A DNA stretch of 64,000 nucleotides from Isoetes taiwanensis. Taxonomy: Eukaryota; Streptophyta; Lycopodiopsida; Isoetales; Isoetaceae. Under the pieces are notes generated by a model that did not search any database, had not been told where the DNA came from, and saw only the letters and a list, made by a program, of their open reading frames with translations. The DNA lies in contig JAJEKV010000001.1 of NCBI GenBank assembly GCA_021234155.1, positions 26,463,189-26,527,188 of the forward strand. Reading direction: 5' to 3'. A program made the position numbers and the translations under genes. Of the stretch, positions 11,342 through 23,193 are shown piece by piece (position 1 is the first letter of the stretch; every line of letters begins with the position of its first letter).

Positions 11342-11732
11342 ATGTTCAAGATTGTAACTGCAAAACATGAGCATGTGGTCGATGTGCAAGCTGGTACATG
11401 TTCTTGCTTAAGATGGCAGAAGTCTGGAATTCCTTGTGCCCATCTGCTTTGCATCAATTCTATTCAAGAAACAGCAAGTGCAGATGTATACCTATGAGGC
11501 ATATCGGTTGTGCGTGTGCTATGCAACTTACGGAGGGGTTATCTCTCCAGTGATTCATAGTGGTGAAGTTGCTGCAGCCACAGATATGCTTCCTCCACAG
11601 ACATCTCGATTGCCAGGGCGACCTAAGAAGAGGGGAATAAGATCGTCTACTGAGGATGATAAGAAAGCAGTAAAATGTTCAAGATGCAAAAGTGTCGGTC
11701 ACAACCGCAAAACTTGCAGGAGTACCAATTGA
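11342..11732 (+). pseudogene. MULE SWIM/zinc-knuckle ORF, unit 7, frameshifted
   Basis: The ATG-FKIV start is at 11342, but a net 1-bp insertion at cccatctgctttgc (near 11443) breaks the frame just after CAH of the SWIM finger. The knuckle half is open from 11436 to 11732. It does not carry the 13-bp deletion. Confidence 0.7.
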
Positions 11733-12300
11733 AATTGCAGGTATTTTATGGTTTGTGACTTCTTTTTTGATTTATGAGATTTCTTACTATTACATGCTGA
11801 ACAGGAATATTGGAGCAGTATCTATCTTACGAAGACTAGCATTGTTAATTAAGTAGTTCTTTAAGACTAGCATTGTTAATTAAGTAGTTCTTTCTGTAGC
11901 ATTTCTTGCAATGGAGCAGGTAACAGTTCGAAGTGAAGAACATTCATTCAAGTTGAATAGTAGCATATCCTAAACAGACTGCAGAGCCATATAGTGATTG
12001 CTTCTGGATTGGAACTGAAGGTTTTGCTACTCTAATATCTATCTTCGGGGATCCACCATAGCTTTATGTAAAAGCACTTCATGTAAATCCAGCGTTTAAC
12101 ATTTTCAGCGTTTCTCATTTTCATACAAATCCAGCACTTCATGTAAAAGATTTTCTCATTTTCCTTGTTTATTCTTTGGCAATCAGGAACTTTAGCTGTG
12201 CGTGATTTCATTGATCATAACAGAAAATATAACAGAATTTTGTTTTCGCAATCATTCATGCACAAGCCATTTCTCTGATAGTTTCTGGTCCCTAATTTCT

Positions 12301-12409
12301 GTGCCGTCGCCTGCCGTTGCCTGCCCGAAGGGCATTTTGGTAATTTCCGATTCGATAGGGGTACCTTGGTAATTTGCCCATTTCGCAAGGGCATTTGGGT
12401 AACTTTCCC
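12301..12409 (-). repeat. MULE 3' TIR, inner element
   Basis: 109 bp whose reverse complement begins gggaaagttacccaaatgcc. It matches the 5' TIR apart from scattered mismatches. Confidence 0.85.
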
Positions 12410-12771
12410 AACATTCATTCAAGTTGAATAGTAGCATATCCTAAACAGACTGCAGAGCCATATAGTGATTTCTTCTGGATTGGAACTGAAGGTTTTGCTA
12501 CTCTAATATCTATCTTCGGGGATCCACCATAGCTTTATGTAAAAGCACTTCATGTAAATCCAGCGTTTAACATTTTCAGCGTTTCTCATTTTCATGCAAA
12601 TCCAGCACTTCATGTAAAAGATTTTCTCATTTTCCTTGTTTATTCTTTGGCAATCAGGAACTTTAGCTGTGCGTGATTTCATTGATCATAACAGAAAATA
12701 TAACAGAATTTCGTTTTCGCAATCATTCATGCACAGGCCGTTTCTCTTATAGTTTCTGGTCCCTAGTTTCT

Positions 12772-12880
12772 GTGCCGTCGCCTGCCGTTGCCTGCCCGAA
12801 GGGCATTTTGGTAATTTCCGATTCGATAGGGGTACCTTGGTAATTTGCCCATTTCGCAAGGGCATTTGGGTAACTTTCCC
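12772..12880 (-). repeat. MULE 3' TIR, outer element
   Basis: 109 bp, nearly identical to the TIR at 12301-12409. It marks the right end of the composite. Confidence 0.83.
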
Positions 12881-13949
12881 TATTATTTAAGGCGCTCAAC
12901 ACTTTTATTAGTAAGTTTCATACTGAAGAAACTAAGAAAGAGTCTGCCTTGGTGTCTTTGTAATTCAATGGTTAATCAAATTAAGTCAACAAATGATGTG
13001 TCGAACTTAATTTTTCTGGTGTTGGATGCATTCGATCAGTTCGCCATGTAAATCTTATTGCAATTTTTTCGCTGCACATGGTTGCAAAGATTTATCCACT
13101 TTATCTTATCATTCAATATGAGCAGTTAACAACAAATAGACATACACAAAGCTTTAAGGATTTTGATCAGGGAGATAGGATGGATTTAAAGCTTCAAGAA
13201 AGCAGAGCACAAGTGTATTTCATGTGTTATTTGAAGAGTTCCATTCGCGTTTCTCCAAGGTGGAGCCCCAAGCTGGCTGATCTTTTTTTGAGAGAATATT
13301 TTAGTTTGCATAAAAGATATCAATGCATATATTATCTTTCTCTTCCAATCTAGAGAACTACTCTAATGCAAGTATTAAAATAGAAGGCCTTATTCTGAAG
13401 TACTAGAATCCACATAGTTACAAATGGGCAATCACTTCTTGTAACAGAAGGTAAAATATGTACACTTTTCTTATAGATACCTCTTTATTTTCTATTTTGC
13501 AGACCAATGCAGATGAATTTGACATGGTGAGTTTGTCTTTAGGTTGCAATTTATGTTGATTCCAATTTGCAGTGACAATGTTTACTAGTTATAAGATCCA
13601 GAAATGGTAGTGTACTAGTGAGACTGGACATGGTAACGCTAGTTAATGGAATGGAAGGTGAATTAATAAATAATTGCTTTATCGAGACATTTAAAGTTGC
13701 ATCTTCAAAACATTGAGTAGAGTAGATGGAAGAATATGTGATAGATGTTTTCTCTATTGAAGAAGTATATTATGCTATATAGTTATTTCCAATATGATGC
13801 TTTGGCATCACGCTAGAGAAAGGCATTTTTTCTTTGTCTGATAGACACAACCCTAGGTCAAAATTATGAGTATGGCAATCAATTGAACATTCATAGTAAG
13901 TTCTCTATAAATGATATCATATGGCAGCATAGGCTCCAGTTTTGAATGA
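12881..13949. other. Unassigned AT-rich DNA
   Basis: Short ORFs occur (for example 13078-13353), but I recognise no domain and see no gene structure. Confidence 0.5.
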
Positions 13950-14160
13950 GTTTTGAATATCTACAGTAAGTGTGGTAGCTTGAATGATGCATGGATGGTG
14001 TTCAATAGCATGAGAATTAGAAACATGGTTTCTTGAAATGCTATTTTTCCATCAGGGACATGGGAAAGAGGTTCTTCATCTTTTTAAACAAATGCAAAAC
14101 TTGAGGCCTGCTGAGTTAAGTTAATGCTTTCAGTTCCTTGGCAGCAGTTGCCAAAGGTAA
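13950..14160 (+). pseudogene. Pentatricopeptide repeat (PPR) gene fragment
   Basis: From 13962 the frame reads YSKCGSLNDAWMVFNSM, then RNMVS-stop-NAI where a Trp codon is expected. A frameshift follows, then GHGKEVLHLFKQMQ and FSSLAAVAKG. This is the conserved register of plant PLS-class PPR proteins (organellar RNA binding and editing). One stop and at least one frameshift in 200 bp, and no continuation on either side, mark it as a decayed fragment. Confidence 0.7.
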
Positions 14161-15743
14161 GCTAATTATTATGACTCATAGTTTGTACTTATGAATGCCC
14201 ACATATAAAGCAGAATAGCTAGAAGATGCATGTATATAACCATCATCACCATGTTTGTGGCATTGTGTTTGTGGTTGAAAATGTTCTACCATTTGGCTTT
14301 TGATTGCATGCATCCTTCCAAAGGATCTGCAGATAGCAAGGTAGGCAGTGGTGATTTTTTTGTCTTTTTGCATGTCAACTTCCTTGGAGGTATTTAACAC
14401 ATAGGTTTTTCATAACAGAGAGAAGGCCAGAAATATAGTTGCTTTAGGTTTGACGTTGCACTCCTATACAATTACGCGCAGAATATTCATGGCATTTTTC
14501 CAGTTAGTGCATCCTGATGCTACTGTACTGCAATTATCTAGCAGGCATGCACACCCTTTGTAGTTTAGATTTAAGCATTAATTCCATGCAGCATCATGCT
14601 CAGGCATTCCGTGAAACAATTGGATGCATTTTTCTATTGCCTTCGCTGTCAACAAGGCAAATTGATAGGATAGAACATTTTGTCTTGGCAGAACAAGTTA
14701 GCAAATGTAGCAAGTTTTATAAAAGCATGCACCAGTTAAAAGCAAGTTTTTTTTTCCAATAGATTATACAATTTTTTTTGGCAAATGCACCAGGCTTCTT
14801 TACGGCTTGGCAAATTTATCTATGCTAGCTTTTCAAAAGCATATGCCTTGATAAATTGCAAGTTGGGGCCATGCAAGCTTTCTATGCAAGATAAGGCCAA
14901 ACATGGCAAGCACTAACAATTCAGAATAGAGGAGCAAAATTTGAACATCTGATTAAAGTCTCTATGGAAAGTACATTCATTTGCATGTATGAATGCACCA
15001 TAAAAACACTCTCGCATTGGTTATGACAATGAAGTAAAATTCTTTCGTTGAAATTGGAACACACATTTGCATGCACAAGTCCTTCTGTAACTCTTGGAGT
15101 GCCACTGACAGTCCTTTTTTGTTCTGCAGATCTGAATAAGGGAGCTCAGCCAAAACAACATTAACGCAAAGTGTGGGAGCTAAAGATTGGAAAAGACTAG
15201 ATAGAGTTAGCTCGCACCGTCAAGTGGAGGGATTGGATGATAGAAAAGTTGTAGGTGGAGTTGGATGACTCCTTTCATATCTATCAAAATGTAGTTTTCC
15301 CCCCTCAAGAGATTGTATCGTAAACTTTAGCTGAATAGATGGATTTTAGAATCATTACCATTTGTTACTTGGCTTTTTTTTTTATTGTCTAAAAGAGGTG
15401 AAATCAATGCTATGTCTTCTATTTGCATCAACCATAGCTTGCTGACACATGATAGTATCTTGTAGCATCAAATAACATGAGGCTATGGAAATGCAACAAT
15501 TAGACATATACTTAATGTCGTTAGTTTTTTTTTTTTTATTATTATTATTAAGTCGACAAATTTGTGGCAGAAATGCATGAGTTGATGGCTATTGCACCAA
15601 CAATACAAATTTCGGCTAGGTATCTAATTTGGCAGGCATACATGAGCAGGTTTTGAGCATTTGTGACATTGGTTGCCTGAGAAAATTATTTGACCAGTAC
15701 AAATATTATGGCTAAAAATACATGGATGTTGTTGCTTTGACAA
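14161..15743. other. Unassigned intergenic DNA
   Basis: AT-rich, with poly-T runs near 15370 and 15525. I see no supported gene. Confidence 0.5.
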
Positions 15744-16990
15744 GAGGCGTGTGTTGTTGGGAAGCAACATCGCTGTCCTTTCAATGTAAAAGGAAAACGT
15801 GCAACGCAGCTTTTGGAGCTTGTGCATGCTGGTATATGTGGCCCACTACCTTATTCTTTGAGTGGTGCACGATATTTCATCTTGTTTGTGGATGATTTTT
15901 CCCGTAGAGTTTTTGTAATCTCTACGAAGTCCCAAGTCTTCACCAAATTCCAGTGTTTAAAAGTATGGCGGAGACTCGGACTGGCAAAGTGATCAAGAGA
16001 TTACGTACTGACGATGGTGGGGAATTTACCTCTGCTCAATTCAAGTGTTTTTGTGAAGAGCATGGTATAGCCTACCATCCCTTATTTCTCTCAGCAAAAT
16101 GGTATTGTTGAGTGTCAAGAACACACGATAATCAATATTGTTCAATATATACTTATTCATGCTGGCGTGGATAAGTCGTTTTGGGCAGAAGCTATGGCTA
16201 CTGCTGTTTATGTGCAGAATTGTACAGTAACTTCTTCTTTAAAAGGCATAACTCGAAACTTCTTTGCAATTATGAACAGGAGTCAAACCAAATGTTCAAA
16301 ATTTGCCTATGTTCATATTCCAAAAGAGAAGAGAAATAAGCTTGGTCCAGTCGGCCTCAAAGCCATATTCGTTGGCTATGTTGTGGAGGCACAGGGATAC
16401 CGATTTTATGATATTGCTACGCGGAGAATCATTACTAGTCGTGATGCAGTGTTTGATGAGTCTACTATGGCTGACATGGTTATTCATCGTCATAATTATA
16501 ATGTTGTTCTTAGCGATTTTGAGATACTTGATCTCAACCTAATTCCTAATGTGGATAATGGGTCTTTACATCCTCATGTTGGGAATGAGCTTTGTAAATG
16601 GGCCTTTACATGGGAATGTTCTAAACGTGTCTTCACATCCTCATGTTGGGAATGAGCTTGTAAATGTGTCTTCACATCCTCATGTTGGGAATGAGTTTGT
16701 AGATGGATTTTTACATCCTCATGTTGGGAATGAGCTTGTAAATCTTAAAGTGGAAGATGAAGGGACATTTGTTGAAAAAGGATACTTGCAAGTGCGCCTT
16801 ACAAGTTTAAGACGAGCTTCTACAGACTGGTATGTCAAAATGAACTCTTATTTTTTTGATGGATTTCTAAGCTTTGCAGATTCCAATGTATATATAAGAC
16901 GCTCTTAATAATATTTTGTAGTGATTGCGTTTTATGTGGATGGCACTATTTTGGCAATCAAGAGAAGATTCTCTTCTGCATTTAGACATA
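15744..16990 (+). pseudogene. Ty1/copia pol remnant (GAG-pre-integrase, integrase, part of RT)
   Basis: From about 15747 the frame encodes CVVGKQHRCPF and LELVHAGICGP (pre-integrase to integrase junction). Next come VDDFSRRVFV (first catalytic Asp), DDGGEFTSAQF (second Asp, other frame) and QQNGIVE (Glu), with frameshifts between. 16167-16540 continues WAEAMATAVYVQN, AYVHIPKEKR and RRIITSRDAVFDE, the copia integrase C-terminus. Near 16850-16970 are RT relics DSNVYIRRS and YVDGTILAI (normally YVDD). RNase H is missing. The gene is dead. Confidence 0.8.
16561..16744 (+). repeat. 39-bp minisatellite inside the copia remnant
   Basis: cacatcctcatgttggga recurs at 16634, 16673 and 16712 (period 39), with a looser copy at 16567. 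It stays in frame and encodes 13-residue repeats of the type SHPHVGNELVNVS. Confidence 0.85.
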
Positions 16991-17193
16991 TTACCAAATC
17001 GCAAGAATAGATATTAGAAAATTGTGGCACTCGGGTTTTTTCCTTTGTGACCACTAAAGGTTTTTTTCCATCCGAGTGCAAGACCAAATTTGCAGGTGGG
17101 GAGATTATATATGAGTTGCAATATTTGGTCTTCATTCTTAGACACGATATTTTCTATATCTTATTTGGTGAAAGACTAAAGTTGCAGATGGGG

Positions 17194-17396
17194 TGTTAGT
17201 GAAGCTGCCTATGTTAGGAAGGCAGCGTGCCTTTATAAAAAGGCAACGTGAGATCCTTTTATCTTTCATCTTTTTCCTTGGATGTACCTTTTACGGTACC
17301 TATATATTGTAACACATATCATTCAATATACGTGTCTTCTGTTTTGGTGCATACTTCTCCTTCTTGTGATTTCTTATTAAACTAGCAAGATTAACA
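17194..17396 (+). repeat. 3' LTR of the copia remnant
   Basis: About 203 bp starting TGTTAG and ending TTAACA (5-bp TGTTA/TAACA inverted ends), directly after the purine tract gcagatgggg (17184-17193). It contains tataaaaagg. The 5' LTR is not in the window. Confidence 0.6.
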
Positions 17397-19180
17397 TTGT
17401 GTTGGTCAAAAAAATGGTTTGTAATAATTTGATTGATTAGTGCAACTACTTGGTATAATAAGTTTTACAGTTATGAGGCAATCTGCCATTTTGGCATTAT
17501 CTATAGGCTGAAGAAATATTGGTTGAAGCAATATATACTTTTCAGGCTTAAAAGAGGCATAGTCTGATGTTACTATTGAGAAAACTGAGCAGGGTAGTAA
17601 CGTCAACAAATGTATTGAAACATGCATCGATCTTTCACGTGGAAATTTCATGAGAGCTATGGTGGATTTATGTGGCTTTCGTACATTTTTAGAAGAAGCA
17701 CGGCCTATAGTAGTTCTACATACTCAACAATGGTGTATCGTGGCCTACCAAATCAATTTGTAAAGGACTTCATTTTATTTTCTATATTTGGCTTCATAAT
17801 CTTCTTCAAACTATGGCAAGACACAGTTATAGCCTCATTTTTTCTAGTTTACTTTCATTAAATAGTATTCTAGAATATGAAGATTGCCATAATTTGGACA
17901 ATAAGCTCTCCATCATGCGACCATGGTTTATTTTCCATACTTGCACATAATGGTGGATCATTTCAGAAAGCTGAAGCATCCTTTGGCAACAAGCAGTGGA
18001 TGAAGATCTTACTCTATTGGCCTCTAAAATCTTAGGCATTTCTATGGTATTTCTTCTTGAACGAGAAACTAATATTGTCCGCAATTTCCTTTTACACGCA
18101 CTGCAATATTGTCTTTAATTTCCAACTTGCTTACTAAGATCTTTATGTAGAGAAGGAGATATTGAAATTGTTGTGGATCCTTGGGATTCTGAAGCAGAGA
18201 TCGTGTCAGATAGGAGTTTTCCAACTGCGTTTTGCAGATTAGTTAAGTGCTCAGTATTTAGTTGGTGACATGAAATTTTGCAAGCTTTTGTATTTCTTAT
18301 TGCATCCATGTCCAAATATATTACGTAGAGGAGATATTGCTAAGCCAAAGGCACCACGCATGCTGGAAGTAGGTGACATCCTTCACTGAGAAATCTGGAA
18401 TGGTGTTATTATTTTTGCTAATAGACCGCCTCCCATTCACAGGCATTCTCTGATTGCACTTAAAGTTAGGATTCAAGAAAGGAAGGCAACAAAAATAAAC
18501 CGGATCATTATGTTGTGCAAATCTTCAATGGAGGTTAGCTAATGGCTAGAATGTATGAAAAGAAAAGCTCATGTGTAAATAAAGAATTGGTATTGTTGAT
18601 TAGTTGCATTATTTTAGATAATAGACAAGTTTACATGTTGTGTATAGGGGATACTTTTTGTAAGTTGCTTAACAAATGGGCTTACAGTGTCTATGGGAAC
18701 AAATAGTTCAAATGGTCCGGCATCGGAATCTCAACCAATAAAAATTCTGCATAGTATCTTATCGATTACCCCTTTTTTTCAGGTTCCTTGCAATGCAACT
18801 AAATCTAAATAGACCTCTATGGGAATAGCCACTTATTCACGTTGACAAATGTACTTATGGTGTATTGCAGGAAACGTTGAATTTGACCGATCTAAATGGA
18901 ACACATGGGAAGATGGTTGCTAGAGAAAGCATTAAATTCGGCCCATCTAACATGACTTATACATTTTTCTAGCCAAGTTATTTTGTACGTCGAGCACACA
19001 CATTTCTACCTAGGTAGCAAATGTGGCTAGATATATTTTCGTAGAGCATGAAAGTCAAGCACAACAATTAAATAGTAAACTGGGCAAAGGTATAAAATGA
19101 AAAAAAAGGGGAAAGTGCAGATGAAGAATAGAAGTTCAGGATGACGTTAAGAGATAAAGTTAAACACTTTGAGATTGGCC
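17397..19180. other. Unassigned intergenic DNA
   Basis: Short ORFs such as 17827-18084 (minus) have no recognisable domain. No gene or repeat is supported. Confidence 0.5.
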
Positions 19181-19414
19181 TAGGGTATGGTCGCCATTTT
19201 CCGCGCACTTAAGGGGCAAATTGTCCTCATACACCCGGATTTCACCCATCTTTCGATCCGTCAATTTATTCGGATACCTAATGTTGTCCTTAACATCTTC
19301 CCCGAAGACAATTTTCTGAAATTCGATCTCTATTGAAAGTTATGGTCGCATGAAGGAAGGGGGGTCAAACGTCCCCCGTCGCCAGGCTCCTAACCACACT
19401 TCGTGGTAGCCGAG
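19181..19414 (+). repeat. Repeat unit X, copy 1, left part
   Basis: Starts tagggtatggtcgcc and is nearly identical to 36551-36784. It is interrupted after ccgag by element 1 and resumes at 32553. In the intact copy, ccgag is followed directly by gccctcttt (36785). Confidence 0.92.
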
Positions 19415-21013
19415 TGTGACGCTCCCAGAATATATACGACCTTCGGACGTATACATACGGGGACTTTCCCCTCCCATGGCGATCATCTCACCATGAACAG
19501 GGCCCTCCGTCTATTTCGGGCCATCTATGAAGTGAGGCCCGAAGAAGGACACGAAGGGGTCATTCGGCCCACGCCTTCAATGGGACTCCTACGTCGCGGA
19601 AGCGTGAATACAAGGGTTAGCACACAGCACGAATATACATAAATAACCACCACGAAGGGTGGCGCATCCATCCAATATACCAACGGCATAGAATATGCAT
19701 CTAATCCTAAGAAAACACCCAAACCCCAGGTTCTACCCCGGCTTAGACTTCCATGAGGTTCGACTGACGGCTGGGCCTCAAGAGATCAGCAGACCGAGTC
19801 TTGGCATGGCGTTGGCTGGCGTAGAACATTGGCTAGGGTTGTCCACTCCATCCGCCCCTCCTGTGCACACTTTGCAGAGGGGTCAATTCACGCTATGGCT
19901 TTGCTATAGCCTTCCGGAGACGCAAACTCAGGGCATCACCCTCTGAGCCTACTCCAGGTTCATGACGCCTGGTCCGATGAGGCAGGTCGGGGAAGCGTCC
20001 CCTTCCAGAATCACAGTGGTTCCATGGGTGAGCTAGAGAATACGTGCCGCATCAGCGACCCCCGCATCCGTACCCGACTTACTCACCCTAAATCTACTCA
20101 AAGTGCAAGGTGCTCCATACGGATCACACCTCTACACCCAGGGAGTGTCAGACCCATACCCGGCCCTCTACGTGACCGACTATCAGGCCTAGCCCACTGT
20201 AGGAGTCTCAGGAGCCTTGTATGCTCATGCAAGACCCCACCCCTCATGTCACCACTTGTGTTCCTTGTCCGGTGCTAAGCGGACCATAGCATCTAGGACC
20301 CGTGGGTTCTTGTGCACTGGCCGCAACTAATGGGACTTTACAGGCGCTATCTAGGAGCATACTCACGTACGGTTCGAGGCCTCTACCCCGTAATCCCCCC
20401 CGCTTTTGAGTCGAGATTAAACAAAAACTAACAATCCATCCTTTCGAGTAAGAACCGAATTGAATATAAAGAGAACTTGTTTGTACAATCAAGGGTTAGT
20501 TTCTATGATTGATTTACAAAGAGAACAGAGAGAGACGGACACAACCAAGTGTTAACTAGAATTTACATAGCCACCTACCTGAATTCTGGCTGGACTCGTT
20601 TCCATGGGGCGCCTCCATCTTCTGGGAGTTGAAGTTTCACCGTGGGCTTCCAGGACGACGGTATGGTGGTTCTCTGCAGTGATTGATGGCGCGACTCTCG
20701 GCCTTCCTTGGTCGATCTTGAGTCAATCCTGGGATAGGGGTCAAGTTGGCATCCAAACTTGGCAATCCCCATGTTTGCTTGTCGATTGGGGCAGGTGGTG
20801 CCTTCCCAATTGGTAATTATCCTAATTTCCTAGGTTATAGGTTATTATTATTAATGTGTTAAATTAGCATAGCTAATTTAATCCTTTGTAAGGTAACCCC
20901 CTAGGTTGCAATTAAGTTCCCATACCCCCATGGTAGCGTACCTTTAGGGAGTGACGTGCTTGTATTTGTACGTGTCCCGTATAGTAGACCGTATAAATAC
21001 GTGGAACGTCACA
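19415..21013 (-). repeat. Element 1 3' LTR
   Basis: 1599 bp, TG...CA, paired with 30938-32547. The two copies differ by many 1-4-bp indels concentrated near CAG/CTG and CCGG-like sites. No protein-coding content. Confidence 0.92.
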
Positions 21014-21026
21014 TTCTCCCCTCCTT
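21014..21026 (-). promoter_or_regulatory. Element 1 polypurine tract
   Basis: On minus it reads aaggaggggagaa immediately before the 3' LTR. It is the plus-strand primer site for reverse transcription. Confidence 0.8.
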
Positions 21027-21534
21027 AAAAAATAATGTTGTCCTCAGCATTAGGATTAGCTAATTGAATACATATACGTAAAGCACTGAAGTAGAGAATG
21101 AAGTTAAGAATATAACATTAACACGTTGAGATTATAGTAATTTGGATAGTAATACATTGAAGTTAAAATATCAAAGTACAAGCACGCTCGATACAAACTT
21201 AGGATCAAAGGAGTTTAGGACCGGAGTCCGATTTAAAACATTCTGACAACAAAATTCATACATGTAGACAAAACCAATACGGGAGAAGTTGGGTCATCAG
21301 CAACCCTCTATACAAGGCAGGTGACGATTTGTTCATTGGCCTGCACACAACCATATACCCGTAGGTTAATAATATGATTAAGTTGTGGTTGAAGGGACCA
21401 CCCCCTACAAATAAAAGAAAAAGTATCTAGAAGGGAATCTATCATGTGTACGGCTTGCAATTCATTGTGGCAGGAGGAATGGTTCAGCCCCTCGTATAGC
21501 CGGAATGAACGCAGTCTATTTACTAGATGCCTTC

Positions 21535-22950
21535 CTAGCAATTCGCGGTCATGTCAACATCAACAATACACCACGTCCTAGAGAACACGAAGGTGATCTC
21601 ATCATCGGTTATTACTATCATATCACGATCGTCTACCCCTCTAAAACATGATTCTCGGTCAATCAAGCCTTCAAGCTTACCGCCGGAGGCGGGGTTGATA
21701 ACATCGTTGATGGTGCGACCTTGAGATTCCCGCATGAAGTCCGGATAGTGCTTCTCAAGGTCTATCTTCATCACCCGTAGCATCTTCAAGCGGTAAGTGC
21801 TTCCACTTGACCAAGTATTGCAACATTTGAGTCATTCAGTTACGTTTGTAAGCTCGATCAAGAAGAGCTTGGGGCACTATTTCCAAATGCTCTTGATCAT
21901 TTCTAGGAGGGTAGGGGTATCCAAAACCTCCTCTGGATCAGGGGTGTGTTGCTTCAGAAGACTCACGTGAAAGACCTTGTGGATCTTCAAGCGGGGTGGC
22001 AAGTCCAAGCGATATGCCTGTTCTCCCACACGTTCAGTAATCATGAACGGCCCAGCCCATCTGGGTGCCAACTTCTTACAGTTACCAATTTTAAGCTTGG
22101 CTTGTTTTACTTTGATCTTAAGCCAAACCGACTCACCCACACGGAAGATTAGGTGGGGTTCGGTGCTTATCCGCTAGACTCTTCTGACGACTGCGTGCGG
22201 CCAATAAGTAACCCCGAACTTCTTCCACCAAGGCCTGCATTTCTAAAAGGAGTTGTTGAGAGACCTCCACTTTAGAAACAGGATTATGCCATGTGTCTGG
22301 AGTAAGACATTGGTAGCCATAATTTATCATGAAAGGAGACATTCTAGAAGACTCCTGCTTTGTACTGTTGTAGGCGAATTCCACCAAGTAAATATAATCC
22401 GCCCATTGTGACTGTTTACTCCATACATAGCTTCTTAGCATATCTTCGATAATACGATTGACACGTTCTGTTTGACCATCTGTCTGAGGATGGTAGGCTG
22501 TACTCATGGCAAGCTTGGTCTGGATGGTGGCGAAGAAATCCTTCCAGAATGCACTGACAAATTTAGGATCCCTATCTGATACAATTACTCTCGGCATCCC
22601 GTGCAACCTGAAAATTTCCTTTGCAAAGAGCAAGGCGGTGTCGAAGGCGGTGTCCGTGGTGCGACATGGCAGGAAGTGAGCCATCTTTGATAATTTGTCG
22701 ACCCGCGACCATTAAGGCATCATACCCGCGGAGAGCGTGGAAGCCCCACAATGAAATCCATGGTTATGACTTCCCACTTGGCGTTGGGCACATCCAAAGG
22801 TTGCAACTCCCCAGGAACTCTTAATTGCTCCGCCTTGGTTTGCTGACAAACCTGACACTGTTTGATGTACCTAGCAATATCCTTCTTCATGGAAGGCCAA
22901 AAATAGCTGGAGCGGATCTTAAAGTAAGTTTTCATAAAACCCGCATGTCT
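21535..22950 (-). pseudogene. Element 1 integrase and chromodomain
   Basis: Read from right to left: an integrase zinc-binding end with YIKQCQVCQQTKAEQLR (22720-22935); the catalytic core with MAHFLPCRTTD, IVSDRDPKF (Asp) and AYHPQTDGQTERVNR (Glu) (22133-22684); the C-terminal domain with APRWAGPFMI and KIHKVFHVSLLKQHTP (21877-22140). A relic of the chromodomain follows, reading LQYLVKWKHLPLEDAT near 21790-21840, with a stop just before it. The pieces lie in different frames. Integrase inserts the cDNA; the chromodomain is the part that in chromoviruses contacts histone tails. Confidence 0.87.
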
Positions 22951-23193
22951 GCTATAGGGCTGTTGTGTGTGTCATGGAGAATCAGCTTTTAGCACCCAAA
23001 GTCATTTGGAACACACAACTTATCTTTGTAATATAATAAATTGCCCTCCTTCTTGTATGAACGGAATGCTTCACGTTCTCTATCGGTACGGGCTTCCTTA
23101 CCCAAACTTTCCCAAATATTACAGAATTCGGTCTGCGTGGCCAAGGTCTGTTCTATCTGCTTCCCAAACTCGCTGGTGAGTGTGGAAATGGCA

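Larger units (their letters stand above)
1..11947 (+). repeat. Tandem array of MULE 5' units, period 1669/1656/1633 bp
   Basis: Units start at the TIR at 326, 1995, 3664, 5333, 6989, 8645 and 10278, with a partial unit at 1-325. Lengths are 1669, 1669, 1669, 1656, 1656, 1633 and 1670 bp. The 1656-bp units share a 13-bp deletion in the SWIM ORF. The 1633-bp unit also lacks a 23-bp internal duplication (gattgaatgactactgctc type) found in the others. Each unit also has a 31-bp tandem duplication (gactagcattgttaattaag...) near its end. Copies differ at only a few positions per kilobase. Confidence 0.95.
10278..12409 (+). mobile_element. Inner MULE with both TIRs and a perfect 9-bp target duplication
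   Basis: This 2132-bp element starts at a 5' TIR (10278) and ends at an inverted TIR (12409). It is flanked by aacattcat at 10269-10277 and 12410-12418. The same 9-mer occurs uninterrupted inside the element itself at 11939-11947 (aacattcattcaag). The target was therefore an identical site in another copy of the same element. Confidence 0.88.
1..12880 (+). mobile_element. Nested, tandemly expanded MULE (Mutator-like) composite
   Basis: The region consists of many 5' portions of one MULE in tandem, followed by two 3' portions in tandem. The 5' portion runs from a TIR starting gggaaagttac to the 9-bp sequence aacattcat. The 3' portion ends in the inverted TIR, at 12409 and again at 12880. This is the arrangement expected if a MULE inserted into its own copy and the 5' part was then amplified by unequal exchange. 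The left end lies outside the window, so the outer target duplication (right flank tattattta, 12881-12889) cannot be checked. Confidence 0.85.
11948..12880 (+). repeat. Two tandem copies of the MULE 3' portion (471-bp period)
   Basis: 11948-12409 and 12419-12880 are both 462 bp, begin tcaagttgaatagtag, end in the TIR ctttccc and differ at a handful of positions. The first belongs to the inner element and the second to the outer, host element. No ORF of note. Confidence 0.9.

Noticed and set aside
326-11947. CRISPR-like regular repeat pattern
   Set aside because: Units are 1.6-kb transposon copies with no short direct repeats and unique spacers, in a plant genome.
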